From NCBI RefSeq assembly GCF_002327185.1, contig NZ_CP018624.1, positions 558,001 through 622,000 of the forward strand: a stretch of DNA of 64,000 bases. Reading direction: 5' to 3'. The notes under the pieces are model-generated. The model was not told the DNA's origin, ran no database searches, and saw only the letters and a list, made by a program, of their open reading frames with translations. The translations under genes were made by a program, and so were the position numbers. Below, piece by piece: positions 61,839 through 64,000 of this stretch. The stretch comes from Clostridium chauvoei (GTDB lineage Bacteria; Bacillota; Clostridia; Clostridiales; Clostridiaceae). Position 1 is the first letter of the stretch, and each line of letters starts with the position of its first letter.

Positions 61839-62132
61839 CCTATTTACCTACTATCTTTTAAAACTTTATATATAGTATGGTAATAATCTAATAATTTTAT
61901 TTATTATTATTTATGATAAGTTTCTATAAATATCTGTCTATAATATAGAAGTAGGACAAAGATAAGATTAGGGTACCTTTATATAGAACAATATCCAACA
62001 AAAAAATACAAAAAGTATTAATAAATATATGATTTATGTGATTTAAAATGTTATAATCATTAAACGGGACATTAGAATTTTTATTAATAAGTTTATTAAC
62101 AGTAGTTTTAATAAGATATAGTAGGTGATTAA

Positions 62133-64000
62133 ATGATAGAAAATAAATTTTTGCCAATAAGTAGGCAAGATATGGAGGAAAGAGGCTGGGAGCAATGTGA
62201 CTTTATCATAGTTACAGGGGATGCCTATATAGACCATCATAGTTTTGGAACAGCAATAATTTCAAGAGTTTTAGAAAATGCTGGCTATAAAGTTGGTATA
62301 ATACCACAACCAGATTGGCATAGCATTGATGATTTTAAAAAGCTTGGAATACCAAGACTTGGCTTTTTAGTTAATGCAGGAAATATGGATTCAATGGTTA
62401 ACCATTACACTGTAAGTAAAAGAAGAAGAGAAAAGGATTTATATTCTCCAGGTGGGAAAATGGGTTTAAGACCAGATAGAGCTACAATTGTTTATTGTAA
62501 TAAAATAAGAGAAGCATATAAAAATGTAAATATAATGATAGGGGGTATAGAAGCAAGTCTTAGAAGATTTGCTCACTATGATTATTGGGGCAATAATGTA
62601 AGAAATTCAATACTTATAGATACAGGAGCAGATTTACTTATTTATGGTATGAGTGAAAAGCAAGTTGTTGAAGTTGCAAATGCTTTAAATGATGGCTTTG
62701 AGGCTAAATATGTAAGACATATAAATGGTACTTGTTATACTATAGAGTCTTTAGATGAAGTTTACGGAGATTATATAATAATGCCATCTAAAGAAGAAGT
62801 AACTGACGATAAAAGAAAATATGCAGAAGCATTTAAAATTCAATATCAAGAACAAGATCCAGTAAGAGGAAAGCAACTTATACAAAAACATGGAGATAGA
62901 TATGTTGTTGTAAATAAACCTGAAATGCCTTTAACAAGAGAAGAGTTAGATGCAGTTTATGGTTTACCATATGCAAAAAATTATCATCCCATATATGAAA
63001 AAGATGGTGGTATTGCAGCTATAGAAGAAGTTAAATTCAGTATAGTAAGTTCAAGAGGTTGTTTCGGAAATTGTTCATTCTGTGCAATAACATTCCACCA
63101 AGGTAGAGCAGTTCAAAGTAGAAGTGAAAAATCTATATTAGAAGAAGCTGTAGAAATTACTAATCTTAAAGACTTTAAGGGATATATACATGATGTAGGA
63201 GGTCCTACTGCAAACTTTAGAAAGCCAGCTTGTAAAACTCAACTTACATTAGGAGCCTGCAAGCATAAACAATGTTTAACGCCAAAACCATGTAAAAATA
63301 TGATAGTAGATCATTCTGAATATTTACATTTACTTAGAAAGATAAGAAAGCTTCCTAAGGTTAAAAAAGCCTTTGTACGTTCAGGGTTAAGATATGATTA
63401 CATAATGGCAGATAAAAATGATACTTTCTTTAAAGAGTTAGTAGAACATCATGTAAGTGGACAATTAAAAGTTGCACCAGAACATGTATCACCAAGAGTT
63501 TTAAAATATATGGGAAAACCATCAGGAGATACTTATGATAGGTTTAGTGAAAAATTCTTTAAAATAAATAAGCAATTAGGAAAAGAACAATATTTAATTC
63601 CATACTTAATGTCAAGCCATCCAGGTAGTGGATTAAGGGAAGCTATAGAACTTGCAGAATATTTAAGAGATATTAAATATCAACCAGAGCAAGTACAAGA
63701 TTTTTATCCAACTCCAGGAACATTATCAACAACAATGTTCTATACTGGACTTGATCCAATAACTATGGAAGAAGTATATATTCCAAAGAGTAAAGAAGAA
63801 AAAGCTATGCAAAGAGCACTTCTTCAATTTAAAAACCCTAAAAATTATAATTTGGTTTACGATGCTTTAATGAAGGCAGAAAGAGAAGATTTAATAGGAA
63901 ACGGCCCTAAATGCTTAATAAAATCAAAAGCAGATAGATACCTTGCAAGTTTTAAAAAATCTAATAGTTCAGGATATCAAGGCAAAAACAAAAATAAATC
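62133..64000 (+). CDS. ygiQ: YgiQ-family radical SAM protein (UPF0313), runs off the window
   Basis: 622 codons are visible without a stop. The N-terminus is [36 protein letters not shown], the hallmark of YgiQ. CFGNCSFC (C-x3-C-x2-C) marks the radical SAM site; [17 protein letters not shown] and GPKCLIKSK lie near the end. The last visible residues ([13 protein letters not shown]) are low-complexity, so only a few codons are probably missing. The function is not established; the cluster requires AdoMet. TAGGTGAT precedes the ATG, and TATAAT at 62050-62055 is a likely -10. Confidence 0.93.
   Translation, partial: MIENKFLPISRQDMEERGWEQCDFIIVTGDAYIDHHSFGTAIISRVLENAGYKVGIIPQPDWHSIDDFKKLGIPRLGFLVNAGNMDSMVNHYTVSKRRREKDLYSPGGKMGLRPDRATIVYCNKIREAYKNVNIMIGGIEASLRRFAHYDYWGNNVRNSILIDTGADLLIYGMSEKQVVEVANALNDGFEAKYVRHINGTCYTIESLDEVYGDYIIMPSKEEVTDDKRKYAEAFKIQYQEQDPVRGKQLIQKHGDRYVVVNKPEMPLTREELDAVYGLPYAKNYHPIYEKDGGIAAIEEVKFSIVSSRGCFGNCSFCAITFHQGRAVQSRSEKSILEEAVEITNLKDFKGYIHDVGGPTANFRKPACKTQLTLGACKHKQCLTPKPCKNMIVDHSEYLHLLRKIRKLPKVKKAFVRSGLRYDYIMADKNDTFFKELVEHHVSGQLKVAPEHVSPRVLKYMGKPSGDTYDRFSEKFFKINKQLGKEQYLIPYLMSSHPGSGLREAIELAEYLRDIKYQPEQVQDFYPTPGTLSTTMFYTGLDPITMEEVYIPKSKEEKAMQRALLQFKNPKNYNLVYDALMKAEREDLIGNGPKCLIKSKADRYLASFKKSNSSGYQGKNKNK

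Overview
This 64-kb window comes from a low-GC Firmicute, almost certainly Clostridium sensu stricto. The evidence is the strong A/T bias, AGGAGG-type ribosome sites with frequent TTG and GTG starts, T-box leaders, a C. perfringens-type AgrD, [4Fe-4S] ferredoxins, orphan histidine kinases and sortase-anchored haem-binding surface proteins. There are no rRNA or tRNA genes, no CRISPR array and no prophage. One complete insertion sequence is present.

Layout. 1-3.5 kb: the end of metF, a stand-alone MetH-reactivation protein and a shortened metH, forming a methionine operon with overlapping genes. 3.5-8.9 kb: a LysR regulator divergent from a CydD/CydC-like ABC exporter, a DUF454 protein and a YgbA-family protein, with a Fur-like box and a long dyad between them. 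9.1-11.0 kb: an agr-type quorum-sensing operon without AgrC or AgrA. 11-24.7 kb: a GGDEF/HD-GYP protein, a PHP hydrolase, an AlaX editing protein, a Nudix hydrolase, a GH25-LysM lysozyme, two related orphan histidine kinases around a GH31 remnant, small membrane and DUF proteins, and a WG-repeat protein. 24.9-32.5 kb: a frameshifted membrane protein, asnA with an Asn T-box, a possible structured leader RNA before a membrane protein, a frameshifted VanW protein, and an IS with perfect 8-bp target duplications. 32.5-38.9 kb: small redox proteins, a cold-shock protein, an Ile T-box with brnQ, a yybP-ykoY (Mn) riboswitch with mntP, and nudC. 38.9-42.8 kb: a deleted radical-SAM gene, then a NifX/ATPase/ATPase/NifX/DUF134 cluster. 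42.8-48.6 kb: a sortase-anchored protein with haemoglobin-interacting and NEAT domains behind a Fur box, a GntR regulator divergent from an MFS exporter, and a GreA-type factor. 48.9-59 kb: polysaccharide deacetylase, S66 peptidase, a MutS-like pseudogene, an ECF sigma/anti-sigma pair, a GH110 galactosidase, a phosphodiesterase and an interrupted FUSC gene. 59-64 kb: a Met/Gly/Asn-rich low-complexity protein, a third orphan kinase, and YgiQ running off the window.

Themes. Iron and haem handling appears twice behind Fur-like boxes. Signalling is dominated by orphan parts: agrBD without its receptor, three kinases without regulators, and a c-di-GMP protein. Three amino-acid or metal leaders are clear: Asn T-box, Ile T-box and Mn riboswitch. 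Six loci are visibly broken by fragment loss, internal deletion, frameshift or nonsense. Some of the frameshifts could be sequence errors, but the large deletions cannot be.

All domain names are assigned by reading motifs. No database search was possible.
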